NCBI GenBank assembly: GCA_965207995.1
Contig: OZ242299.1
Location: 1,426,001 to 1,490,000 of the forward strand
From: DAOUKH01 sp965207995
GTDB lineage: Bacteria > Chloroflexota > Dehalococcoidia > SHYB01
DNA length: 64,000 nt
Direction: 5' to 3'
Under the pieces are notes generated by a model. The model was not told the origin of the DNA. It did not search any database and worked only from the letters and a program-made list of their open reading frames with translations. The position numbers and the translations under genes are program-made. How positions within the stretch are numbered: position 1 is the first letter of the stretch; each line of letters starts with the position of its first letter. This document shows, piece after piece, positions 22,977-30,809 of this stretch.

Positions 22977-25394
22977 CTACTCCGTCACCTCGTACGCCAC
23001 CTCCGCCACCTTCCGCCCCTCGTGGTACACGTACACCCAGTACTTGCCGGGTTCGGTTCCACCTGATCGTCCGATCCCCGTATACCCGACTTCGATGTGG
23101 TGACTGCTGCCTCCGTATCCAGGTGTTGTCCGTATTGTCACTTCGCGTCGGCGGAACATGAATCCGTCTTCGAAGAAATCCACGATCTCCAGCTGTACCT
23201 CGCGTGGCCCCCCATCGGCTGAATGGGAGTAATCAATCGTGAGCCACACCGGCGCCGTGCCATCTGGGCCGGCGAAGCCGGAGATCGGTGGCCCCCCTTG
23301 GTACAGCGCCAAGTACGCGTCCTCGACCCGCCCGTCGATGCCAGATAGCTCGGGGTCGACCGGCCCACCGTCCAGGTGGGAGGTATCGTACTCCACAGTT
23401 CCGTCGTACCAACGTCCCACCACGGTATCGACGAGGATGCCTTGGTCTGGCGCGCCGGCCTTGAAGGCCTCCTTGATGTGGCTGATGTCGATCTGGCTGG
23501 CCTGTGACATCAGATAGAGGTTGCGAAATCCCTGCCGGAACGCGGTATCCCCCAACGTGTAATACAAGTCCAAGAAAAGGCGGTCACCGAAACTGTAGTT
23601 GCATTTTCTCGTGGTCACTGCATAGGGGTCGCTGGCCTCTAGATCCACTATGCCCCGAAGTTCGGGGCAGGGGTACGAGAAGGTTACGCGCGGCGCGCCT
23701 GCCCGGCCGCTCTCCCTAATCGGTGTCATGATCAACACTGCGCCTTCGCTGATCCAAGTGCGTTGACCCTTCCAATAATAGCCGGCTATCCGATTGGCCC
23801 AGAGGTTAAAGATGCTATCGGGCTCCCGTCCGTCGTTGTGCGCGGAGAAGATGAGGTGAGTCCCCGCGTGGACTGAGCCGCGGCGCTCTTCTTCGAAGAC
23901 TAGGAGCACGGATTCGACAGGGAAAGGCACTCCCATGAACGACTCCGCGTTGCGGACCGTACGCTCCAACACGTCCATACTGCGCGGCGATCCCGGCTGG
24001 GTCCGGATGATGGTCAGAACCACCTCGCCCGCGAGCGGAAGCCCGATGGTGCGTTCTTCCTCTTCCAAGGCTCCCGGCCCCCGGTCCAGCAAGAAGAGCA
24101 TCCGGTCCGGATTCGAGTCGCTCAAACCGCCTAGCATCATGACAACCTTCGCCCACTCATCCGAGATGCCTACGCTCAGACTGGGGTGCTCCAGCACCTC
24201 TTGGAATAGGTGCGGCTGCCTGGAAGCCAAATGCCACAGCGACCCCATCGCGCCGGCGTCGAACACCTCGACCGTCTCGAGGAAGGGCATCTCAAGGATC
24301 CGCAGCGCTGCCGTGCGGTCCTTTGTCGCAATCTCTGTAATGCGAATGCTGACGATTCGTTCAGGTTCGTCGAGTCCATCCTCGACCCACGGCTTTTCGA
24401 GGGTCGCCCGCAGCGCCTCCGTACTGCGGTCCGCTGCGTCCCGCAGAGCCTCAACCGTCAAGGCGTCGGCACGCTCGACGGTCTCCAGGAAAGGCATCTC
24501 AAGAATCCGCGCCGCCGCCGCATGGTCGCTTCCGGCTATCGCTCTCACGAGGCTGATCACGGTGCGTTCGGATTCATCGAGCCCGTCCTCGAACCACGGT
24601 ACGGCCCGCTGAAATTGCCCCGGAAACTGGCCCGCCAAACGTCGCAGCGACGCCATCGCGGCGCCGTCTTCATCATCGACGGTCTTGAGGAAGGGCATGT
24701 TGAGAATCCGCAGCGCCGCAGCCTCGTCCACCCGCGCGACAGACCCGAGATGGGCCATGACGGTGCGTTCGGTCTCGTTGACCCCATCCTCGATCCAAGG
24801 CTGGGCTACGATGACGTTGAAGACTTCCGTGGACCCCAGCGCCCTACGTATGAGTTCCAGCACGCCCTGTCGTTCGTCTTCCTCGATCCCGTCCGCGACC
24901 CAAGGGAGCGCCTTGATCGCCGCTGCGGCATCCGGCTTGTTCGAATCGAGTTGGCGGCCCTCTCGCAAGGATGACCAGACCTCGTAGTAGGGTGGCGTGG
25001 GCGTCGCGGTCGGCGCAGCCGTCGGCGTCGCGGTCGGCGCAGCCGTCGGCGTCGCGGTCGGCGCAGCCGTCGGCGTCGCGGTCGGCGGCGCCGTGGGTGT
25101 TGCCGTTGGCTCCGGTGTCGGTGTCGCAGTCGGCACCGTGGGCGCCGCGGTCGGCACTGCCAAGGGCGTGGGCGTCGGCACCGCAGTGGGCGGCGCGGTC
25201 GGCACCACCGTGGCGGTCGCGGTCGGCGCCACCGTAGGCGGCGCGGTCGGCACCGCCGTGCTGGTCGGCGGCACCGTGGGGGTGGCAGTCGGCTCCGGCG
25301 TGGGGCTTTCGCTGCTACAGGCAGCGGCCAAGGCCGCGAGCACGCCAAGCAGTGCCGCGACGCTCACAAAGCAGCGAAGCGAGACTCTCCTCAC
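22977..25394 (-). CDS. Large lipoprotein with helical repeats and a gluzincin-like domain lacking HExxH
   Basis: 805 residues from a GTG with AAGGAGG eight bases ahead. Lipobox LAALAAAC, then a Pro/Thr/Ala linker (about 27-140, encoded by 24-base tandem repeats). Residues about 160-430 are alternating helical repeats. PW-EDG-DE-ER units alternate with ALRILEMPFLETV units, about four of each. The domain from about 470 resembles surface gluzincin peptidases, but the zinc motif HExxHYYW reads ANRIAGYYW (about 529-537). The later Glu (WISEGA) remains. The protein should therefore not be an active zinc peptidase. The end (from about 700) is Ig-like. It is anchored outside the membrane. Role unknown. 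Confidence 0.85.
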   Translation of the reverse strand: MRRVSLRCFVSVAALLGVLAALAAACSSESPTPEPTATPTVPPTSTAVPTAPPTVAPTATATVVPTAPPTAVPTPTPLAVPTAAPTVPTATPTPEPTATPTAPPTATPTAAPTATPTAAPTATPTAAPTATPTPPYYEVWSSLREGRQLDSNKPDAAAAIKALPWVADGIEEDERQGVLELIRRALGSTEVFNVIVAQPWIEDGVNETERTVMAHLGSVARVDEAAALRILNMPFLKTVDDEDGAAMASLRRLAGQFPGQFQRAVPWFEDGLDESERTVISLVRAIAGSDHAAAARILEMPFLETVERADALTVEALRDAADRSTEALRATLEKPWVEDGLDEPERIVSIRITEIATKDRTAALRILEMPFLETVEVFDAGAMGSLWHLASRQPHLFQEVLEHPSLSVGISDEWAKVVMMLGGLSDSNPDRMLFLLDRGPGALEEEERTIGLPLAGEVVLTIIRTQPGSPRSMDVLERTVRNAESFMGVPFPVESVLLVFEEERRGSVHAGTHLIFSAHNDGREPDSIFNLWANRIAGYYWKGQRTWISEGAVLIMTPIRESGRAGAPRVTFSYPCPELRGIVDLEASDPYAVTTRKCNYSFGDRLFLDLYYTLGDTAFRQGFRNLYLMSQASQIDISHIKEAFKAGAPDQGILVDTVVGRWYDGTVEYDTSHLDGGPVDPELSGIDGRVEDAYLALYQGGPPISGFAGPDGTAPVWLTIDYSHSADGGPREVQLEIVDFFEDGFMFRRREVTIRTTPGYGGSSHHIEVGYTGIGRSGGTEPGKYWVYVYHEGRKVAEVAYEVTE
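25002..25087. repeat. 24-bp tandem repeat inside the lipoprotein linker
   Basis: A 24-base unit containing GTCGGCGTCGCGGTCGGCGC is repeated about three and a half times with no changes. It encodes the PTATPTAA linker of the lipoprotein. Perfect identity points to recent expansion by slippage, so the linker length is likely to vary between strains. Confidence 0.8.
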
Positions 25395-25436
25395 AACCCG
25401 GCCCTCCTTCCGAGCCACCCCGCCGCCCGTGCCCCG

Positions 25437-26192
25437 CTACTGCGCCAGGAACCCTCCGTCGAGGTACAGCGTGTGGCCGGTGACGTAGGAGGCGGCGTCC
25501 GAGCAGAGCCACAGGACGGCGTTGGCGACCTCGTCCGCAGTGCCCATGCGCCCGATCGGCTGCATGTTCTCCAGCCACTCGCGGGGGACGCTCTGCATCG
25601 TGCGCTCGTTCATCGGCGTGTCGATGGCGGCGGGGCAGGTCGCGTTGACCCGGATGCCGCTGGCGATCTGTTCCAGCGCCACGCTCCGGGTGATGTTGGC
25701 CACGGCGGCCTTGGTGGCCGTATAGGCGTGCGTGCCGGGAGCGCCCACGACGCCGAGGATCGACGAGGCGTTGACGATTGCCCCGCTCCCCTGCTTGTTC
25801 ATCTGCCGCACCTCGTGCTTCATGCACAGCATGACGCCGGTCAGGTTGATGGCGAGGTAGCGGTCCCAGCTTTCGCGCTCCTGGTCGGTGATCGGGACGC
25901 CGCCCTGTTCGATTCCCGCGTTGTTGAAGGCGCAGTCGAGCCGTCCGTAGCGCTCGACCGCGGCAGCGACCGCGGCCTCGACCTGCGCCTCATCGGAGAC
26001 ATCACAGGCGACGAAGGCGGCCGCGCCGCCCTCGACCACGATCGCCGCGGCGGCGGCCTCGCCGGCCTCGACGTTGATGTCGGCCAAGATGACGCCGGCG
26101 CCCTCGCGGGCGAAACCCCGCGCCGTCGCCAGCCCGATCCCCGACGCGGCCCCGGTCACCAGTGCCGCCTTGCCGTTGAAGTTGTAGTCCAT
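25437..26192 (-). CDS. Short-chain dehydrogenase/reductase (SDR)
   Basis: 251 residues, classical SDR. The cofactor loop is TGAASGIGLA (about 14-23). Asp in LADINV favours NAD. NNAG at about 92-95, catalytic Ser in ASSILG (about 145), and Tyr/Lys in AYTATKAAV (about 158-162) are all present. The C-terminal part reads YVTGHTLYLDGG. It is separated by about 25 bases from a related SDR upstream (26217), so both are probably transcribed together. Substrates of such SDRs are secondary alcohols or ketones. A role in the same catabolism as the CaiB and acyl-CoA genes nearby is possible but unproven. Confidence 0.9.
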   Translation of the reverse strand: MDYNFNGKAALVTGAASGIGLATARGFAREGAGVILADINVEAGEAAAAAIVVEGGAAAFVACDVSDEAQVEAAVAAAVERYGRLDCAFNNAGIEQGGVPITDQERESWDRYLAINLTGVMLCMKHEVRQMNKQGSGAIVNASSILGVVGAPGTHAYTATKAAVANITRSVALEQIASGIRVNATCPAAIDTPMNERTMQSVPREWLENMQPIGRMGTADEVANAVLWLCSDAASYVTGHTLYLDGGFLAQ

Positions 26193-26216
26193 GTCGTTGC
26201 TCCTTGGGCGTCGACC

Positions 26217-26990
26217 CTACTGGGCGGTGAGGCCGCCGTCGACGGACATGCAATGGCCCGTGATGAACGACGCTTGCTCGGAGGCGAGCCAGGCCACCGC
26301 CTCGCCGATCTCGCTCGGTGCGCCGATCTGACCCCGCGACAGGCGCGGCGGGAGCATGAACTGCCCCCGAAAGTCGGCCACCGACTGGCCCGCGATACGC
26401 TCCACCATCGGCGTGGCGACGCCACCGGGGCAGACCGCGTTGATGCGGATCCCGCTGCGCGCGTACTCCACCGCCGCGGCCTTCGTGATCTGCAACACAC
26501 CGCCCTTCGACGCGCTGTAGACCGCCATGCCGGCCTCGGCGCTGATCCCCGACGACGAGCCGGTGTTCACGATCGCGCCCCCGCCCTGCTCCAGCATCAC
26601 CGGTATCTCATACTTCATGCACAGAAAAACGCCCTTCAGGTTGACGCCGATGATGCGGTCGAAGTTTTCGACCTCGTTGTCCGCGACACGGGCGTTGGGC
26701 ACGCCCTCGATGCCGGCGTTGTTGAACGCGCAGTCGAGCCGTCCATGCAGCGCGACGACGCGCTTGACCAGCGCCTCGACAGAGCCGGGGTCGGTGACGT
26801 CGCAGCGCACGAACGCCGCCTCGCCGCCCGCGTCCTCGATCATCCGGGCCGTCTCCGCGCCGCCCTCTTCGAGCACGTCGGCGACGACCACCTTCGCGCC
26901 CTCCCGGGCGAAGATGCCCGCCGTGGCGCGTCCGATGCCCGACGCCCCGCCGGTCACCAGCGCGATCTTTCCTTCCAGTAGCTTCGGCAC
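26217..26990 (-). CDS. Short-chain dehydrogenase/reductase (SDR), upstream paralogue
   Basis: 257 residues from a GTG after GGAGGAGAG. The frame is open farther upstream, but that part has no RBS and no SDR match. Motifs are complete: VTGGASGIGRA, NNAG in AFNNAGIEG, catalytic Ser in NTGSSSG, and YSASKGG for Tyr and Lys. It shares the FNNAGIE segment and overall layout with the SDR at 25437, so the pair is a duplication. The -10-like TATAGT at 27039-27044 lies about 50 bases ahead. Confidence 0.9.
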   Translation of the reverse strand: MPKLLEGKIALVTGGASGIGRATAGIFAREGAKVVVADVLEEGGAETARMIEDAGGEAAFVRCDVTDPGSVEALVKRVVALHGRLDCAFNNAGIEGVPNARVADNEVENFDRIIGVNLKGVFLCMKYEIPVMLEQGGGAIVNTGSSSGISAEAGMAVYSASKGGVLQITKAAAVEYARSGIRINAVCPGGVATPMVERIAGQSVADFRGQFMLPPRLSRGQIGAPSEIGEAVAWLASEQASFITGHCMSVDGGLTAQ

Positions 26991-27038
26991 GTCTCTCCTC
27001 CGAACAAGCGGGCGATAGAGCCGCCCGCGACCGCAGGC

Positions 27039-27044
27039 ACTATA
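27039..27044 (-). promoter_or_regulatory. Candidate -10 box (TATAGT) of the SDR pair
   Basis: TATAGT on the minus strand 49 bases before the GTG at 26990. The divergent AIM24 gene has its own CATAAT at 27094-27099, so the 175-base gap holds two back-to-back promoters. Confidence 0.4.
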
Positions 27045-27093
27045 GGCGGCGGCAAGGCGGGCAGCAACCGGGAGCGTGCTAGGACGCGTAGTA

Positions 27094-27099
27094 CATAAT
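27094..27099 (+). promoter_or_regulatory. Candidate -10 box (CATAAT) of the AIM24 gene
   Basis: CATAAT within GTACATAATGG, about 67 bases before the ATG at 27166. No -35 recognised. Confidence 0.3.
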
Positions 27100-27165
27100 G
27101 GAAGAAGGACTTCAACAAAGCGGCTAGACCGCACCCGGCGCCGCGCGCGCCGTCAAGGAGGACGC

Positions 27166-27840
27166 ATGGAGCACGAAATCCTGTACCAACCGTCGTACGC
27201 GCTCGCCAAGGTCTCGCTGCGGCAAGGCGAGTCGATCGTCGCCGAGTCCGGCGCCATGGTGGCCATGTCGGACACGATTGAGATCAAGACCGAGGCGCGC
27301 GGCGGCCTCTTCGGCGGCCTCAAGCGCTCCATGCTGGGCGGCGAGAGCTTCTTCCAGAACACCTTCGCCGCCGAGAGCGGCCCCGGCGAGGTCATGCTCG
27401 CCCCCGCGCTCCCCGGCGACATCGTCCACCTCCGCCTGAACGGCGAGACGGTCTACGTGCAGTCGGGCTCCTACATGGCATCCTCGCCCGACATCGAGAT
27501 CGACACCTCGTGGGGCGGCGCCAAGGCCTTCTTCTCGAAGGAGGGTCTCTTCCTGATCAAGGCCTCCGGCATGGGCGACCTCTTCCTCAGCAGCTACGGC
27601 GGCATCCACGAGATCACCCTCAACCCCGGCGAGAGCTACACCATCGACACCGGCCACATGGTCGCCTTCGACGGCACCGTCGATTACAACGTGCGCCGCG
27701 TCGGTGGGCTCAAGTCCACCTTCTTCAGCGGTGAGGGGCTCGTCGCCACCTACAGCGGCACGGGAAGGGTCTTCATGCAGACCCGCAGCGAAGATGCCTA
27801 CCTCTCCTGGCTGATTCCGCAGCTGCCCAAGCGCGGCTAG
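27166..27840 (+). CDS. AIM24/TIGR00266 family protein
   Basis: 224 residues from the ATG after AAGGAGG. It has the Gly-rich beta-roll pattern of the family: ESIVAESGAMVAMSDTIEI (about 25-43), GGLFGGLKRSMLGGESFF, LAPALPGDIVHL, and FLSSYGGIHEI with VDTGHMVAF-type TIDTGHMVAF. Homologues are found across bacteria and in yeast mitochondria (Aim24) and have no settled biochemical role. The next gene (CaiB-like) starts 20 bases later on the same strand, so they are probably co-transcribed, but that does not reveal a function. Confidence 0.9.
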   Translation: MEHEILYQPSYALAKVSLRQGESIVAESGAMVAMSDTIEIKTEARGGLFGGLKRSMLGGESFFQNTFAAESGPGEVMLAPALPGDIVHLRLNGETVYVQSGSYMASSPDIEIDTSWGGAKAFFSKEGLFLIKASGMGDLFLSSYGGIHEITLNPGESYTIDTGHMVAFDGTVDYNVRRVGGLKSTFFSGEGLVATYSGTGRVFMQTRSEDAYLSWLIPQLPKRG

Positions 27841-27859
27841 GGACCGCGGCGGCGACGGC

Positions 27860-29026
27860 GTGCCAGGCGCGCTCGAAGGCGTCCGCTATCTCGACTTGGC
27901 CCGTGTCGGGCCCGGGGGGCACTGCTCGCGCATCCTCGCCGACATGGGCGCCGACGTCATTCGCGTCGCCGAGCCCGCCCCAAGCGCCGCGCGTCGCGCC
28001 GCCCTCCCCGCCGACGAGTCCCGCACCTACAGCCTCCGGCGCAACACCCGCGTCATCGGCCTCGACCTGAAGAGCGAGACCGGCCGCTCCGTCCTCTACC
28101 GCCTCGCCGCCACCGCCGACGCGATGGGGGTCGGCTTCCGCCCCGGCACGCCCGAGCGCCTCGGCATCGGCTACGAGACGATGGCCAAGGTCAACCCGCG
28201 CCTCGTCTACTGCTCCATGAGCGGCTACGGCGCGACCGGCCCCTACGCCGGCTACGCGGGCCACGACATCAACTACCAGGCCCTCGCCGGGCTAGTCGCC
28301 CTGAACGGCGGCCCCGGCCACAAGCCCCATCCCGCCGGCACCGTCGGCGACGCCGCCGGCGGCGGCATGCAAGGCGTCATCGGCATCCTCGCCGCCATCA
28401 TCGCCCGCGGCCGCACCGGACGCGGCCAGTTCGTCGACGCCGGCGCCACCGACGGCCTCCTCAACCTCGTCCACCGCTGGTTCGAAATGGAGCACGAGTC
28501 CGGCGTGTCCGTCACCCGCGGCTCCGAGATGACGCTCCGCAAGTACGCCTGGTACGACACCTACGAGACCAAGGACGGCAAGTACGTCAGCGTCGGCGCG
28601 GTCGAGCCGTACTTCTACGCCAACCTCTGCCGGGCCCTCGGCCGCGAGGACTTCATCGAGCACCAGTACGACGACGGCCGCATCGACGAGATGCGCGCCG
28701 CCTTCGCCGCCATCTTCCGCACGCGCAGCCGCGACGAGTGGGTCGCCGACCTCATGCCCAACGACTGTTGCGTCGCCCCGGTCTACGAGATCGGCGAGCT
28801 CGCCGGCGACCCTCACTTCCAAAGCCGCGGCGCATTTGCCGACTACGAACGCTCATCAGGAGAACTCGCCCGCCAAGTCGCACCGATGACCAAGTTCGGT
28901 GGCACCCCGTCCGCCATTCAGCGGCTAGAACCCAAGCTCGGCGACTTCACCCACGACATCCTCGCCTCGGCGGGCTACACGCCCCCCGAAATCGAGGCCC
29001 TGCTCGCCACCGGCTCAGTCGTGTAG
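27860..29026 (+). CDS. CaiB/BaiF (family III) CoA transferase
   Basis: 388 residues, GTG start. Typical family III features are an N-terminal LEGVRYLDLARVGPGG, GADVIRVAEP, and VIGLDLKSETGR. SMSGYGATGPYA leads to the catalytic Asp in GTVGDAAGGG (about 165). The second domain reads KYVSVGAVEPYFY. The family includes alpha-methylacyl-CoA racemase, formyl-CoA and carnitine-CoA transferases. The GHDINYQALAG motif and single-subunit length favour the racemase/acyl-CoA transferase branch. Together with the acyl-CoA dehydrogenases and crotonase at 34-41 kb this suggests degradation of branched or substituted acids; the exact substrate is not visible. Confidence 0.9.
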   Translation: MPGALEGVRYLDLARVGPGGHCSRILADMGADVIRVAEPAPSAARRAALPADESRTYSLRRNTRVIGLDLKSETGRSVLYRLAATADAMGVGFRPGTPERLGIGYETMAKVNPRLVYCSMSGYGATGPYAGYAGHDINYQALAGLVALNGGPGHKPHPAGTVGDAAGGGMQGVIGILAAIIARGRTGRGQFVDAGATDGLLNLVHRWFEMEHESGVSVTRGSEMTLRKYAWYDTYETKDGKYVSVGAVEPYFYANLCRALGREDFIEHQYDDGRIDEMRAAFAAIFRTRSRDEWVADLMPNDCCVAPVYEIGELAGDPHFQSRGAFADYERSSGELARQVAPMTKFGGTPSAIQRLEPKLGDFTHDILASAGYTPPEIEALLATGSVV

Positions 29027-29062
29027 CGCGTGGCGGGGGTTCCGCCCGCCGCGTCGCCGTGC

Positions 29063-29068
29063 TACTAT
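29063..29068 (+). promoter_or_regulatory. Candidate -10 box (TACTAT) of the pyr operon
   Basis: TACTAT about 12 bases ahead of the likely transcript start and 45 bases before the PyrR-binding element. The -35 position is GC-rich and unrecognisable. Placement suits a leader carrying the attenuator. Confidence 0.4.
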
Positions 29069-29095
29069 TCCACCCGGAACAGACACAAGCTCCGC

Positions 29096-29131
29096 GCCTT
29101 TAAGTCGGTCCGGCGAGGCTGACAAGGGAAG
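29096..29131 (+). promoter_or_regulatory. PyrR-binding RNA element (pyr operon attenuator)
   Basis: The core TCCGGCGAGGCT (29109-29120) fits the known PyrR loop UCCNGNGAGGCU. It is flanked by a short GTC/GAC stem and followed by GACAAGG, as in Bacillus pyr leaders. UMP-bound PyrR would stabilise this anti-antiterminator and allow the terminator at 29190-29220 to form. The element sits in the leader of pyrR-pyrB-pyrC-carA, exactly where established PyrR attenuation predicts. Confidence 0.85.
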
Positions 29132-29189
29132 TATGCGGTACTCAACGAATCGAGCGTCTCGCGGCGCTCCTCCATATCGGCTTGAAGAA

Positions 29190-29220
29190 GGCCTCCGGCC
29201 CGGACCGGAGGTCTTTTCTT
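29190..29220 (+). terminator. Intrinsic attenuator terminator of the pyr operon
   Basis: GGCCTCCGG (29190-29198) pairs with CCGGAGGTC (29205-29213) with one G-U pair, followed by TTTTCTT. The right arm contains GGAGGT, an ideal ribosome-binding site for the GTG at 29221, so the hairpin could also hide translation signals of pyrR. It follows the PyrR-binding element by about 60 bases. Confidence 0.85.
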
Positions 29221-29232
29221 GTGAGGGACGCC

Positions 29233-29802
29233 ATGCGTGAGAAGGAAGTCCTCGACGCCGAGGACATCCGCCGCGCCCTCGTGCGGATCGCACACGAGAT
29301 CGTCGAGCGCAACCACGGCGCCGACGGCCTGCTCTTCGTCGGTGTCCTCACCCGCGGCCTGCCCTTGGCCCGCCGGCTCGCCGACCACGTCGCCGACTTC
29401 GAGGGCGCGGACGTTCCCGTCGGCGCCCTCGACATCGGCCTCTACCGCGACGACCTCTCCAGCCACCGCTCGCCGCTCCACAAGACCGACCTCCCCGCCA
29501 ATCTCACCAATACCACCGTCGTCCTCATCGACGACGTCCTCTACACCGGACGAAGCATCCGCGCCGCCATGGACGCCCTCATGGACTTCGGCCGTCCCAA
29601 GCAGATCCAGCTCGCCGTCCTGGTCGACCGGGGCCACCGCGAGCTCCCCATTCGCGCCGACTACGTGGGCAAGAACATTCCCACCTCGCGCAACGAAGGC
29701 GTCCGCGTCCATGTCTACGAAGTGGACGGCGCCGACGGCGTCATGATCGCCGATACCCCCGAGAGAGGCCGCCGCGGCGCCCAGGAAAGGAGCTCGGCAT
29801 GA
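29233..29802 (+). CDS. pyrR: Bifunctional pyrimidine operon regulator / uracil phosphoribosyltransferase PyrR
   Basis: 189 residues from the ATG (MREKEVLDAEDIRRAL aligns with the N-terminus of Bacillus PyrR). An in-frame GTG at 29221 has the stronger ribosome-binding site. The PRPP-binding motif is VVLIDDVLYTGRSI (about 97-110). GVLTRGLPLARRLA and YRDDL are conserved too. PyrR binds UMP/UTP and the leader RNA to attenuate its own operon, and many members also make UMP from uracil and PRPP. The stop overlaps pyrB in ATGA. Confidence 0.97.
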   Translation: MREKEVLDAEDIRRALVRIAHEIVERNHGADGLLFVGVLTRGLPLARRLADHVADFEGADVPVGALDIGLYRDDLSSHRSPLHKTDLPANLTNTTVVLIDDVLYTGRSIRAAMDALMDFGRPKQIQLAVLVDRGHRELPIRADYVGKNIPTSRNEGVRVHVYEVDGADGVMIADTPERGRRGAQERSSA

Positions 29803-30809
29803 CGATGACCGAAAAGCGCTCCGAGACGCAGGTGGCCGAGCCCTCGCCGCCGGTGGCGTTCGACGCTCCCCGCCGCCACATCCTCGACCTCGACGACTTC
29901 ACCCGCGACGAAATCGAGGGCGTCATCGAGACGGCGGAAGCGATGCGCGAGGTGCTGGGTCGGGAGATCCGTAAGGTGCCGACCCTGCGAGGCCGCACCG
30001 TCATAACCCTCTTCGCCGAGCCCAGCACCCGGACGCGGGCCTCCTTCGAGCACGCCGGCAAGATCATGAGCGCCGACGTCATCAACATCTCCGCCTCCGA
30101 CAGCAGCCGCGTCAAGGGCGAGTCGCTCGTCGATACCGCCCGCACCCTGGAGGCTATGGGCGCCGACGTGCTCATCGTTCGGAGCGGCTTCTCCGGCGCT
30201 CCTCACGTCATCGCCCGCAACACCGGCGTCAAGGTCATCAACGGCGGCGACGGCGCCCACGCCCACCCCAGTCAGGCCCTCCTCGATCTCTTCACCATCC
30301 GCGAGCGGCTCGGGGCCATCGACGGCCTCCGCGTCGCCATCGTCGGCGACGTGCTCCACAGCCGCGTCGCCCGCTCCAACCTCTGGGGGCTCCAAAAGCT
30401 CGGCGCGTCGGTCGTCCTCTGCGGCCCGCCCACGCTCCTCCCCTTCGATGCCATGACCGCGTTCGACCCCGATGGCACCGGCTTCCTCTCCATCGAGACC
30501 GACATCGACCGCGCCCTCGACGGCGCAGACGTCGTGATGGCGCTCCGTATCCAGAAGGAGCGACAGACCGCCGGCCTCCTCTCCACGCTCCGCGAATACG
30601 TCCGCTTCTATCAGGTGAACGAAGAGCGGATGCGGCGCGCCAAGCCCGGCGCGATGGTCATGCACCCCGGCCCGATGAACGAGGGCATCGAGATCAGCCA
30701 CGGCCTCGCCTACGGGGCCCGCTCCCTCATCGAGACCCAGGTCACCAACGGCGTGGCCGTCCGCATGGCCCTGCTCTACCTGCTCGCCTCCGGGGAGCGC
30801 GGCGAGTGA
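29799..30809 (+). CDS. pyrB: Aspartate carbamoyltransferase catalytic subunit
   Basis: 336 residues. Joins carbamoyl phosphate and aspartate in the second step of UMP synthesis. The carbamoyl-phosphate site FAEPSTRTRASFE (about 69-81), HPSQALLDL, DVLHSRVARSN and HPGPMNEGIE are all present, including the essential Ser-Thr-Arg-Thr-Arg. It has about 25 extra N-terminal residues. There is no pyrI regulatory subunit gene next to it, as in PyrR-controlled organisms. Coupled to pyrR (ATGA overlap) and pyrC (GTGA overlap). Confidence 0.97.
   Translation: MTMTEKRSETQVAEPSPPVAFDAPRRHILDLDDFTRDEIEGVIETAEAMREVLGREIRKVPTLRGRTVITLFAEPSTRTRASFEHAGKIMSADVINISASDSSRVKGESLVDTARTLEAMGADVLIVRSGFSGAPHVIARNTGVKVINGGDGAHAHPSQALLDLFTIRERLGAIDGLRVAIVGDVLHSRVARSNLWGLQKLGASVVLCGPPTLLPFDAMTAFDPDGTGFLSIETDIDRALDGADVVMALRIQKERQTAGLLSTLREYVRFYQVNEERMRRAKPGAMVMHPGPMNEGIEISHGLAYGARSLIETQVTNGVAVRMALLYLLASGERGE

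Noticed and set aside
25002..25087. Regular short repeats resembling a CRISPR array
   Set aside because: No spacers; the units are contiguous 24-base tandem repeats that encode the Pro/Thr linker of a lipoprotein.
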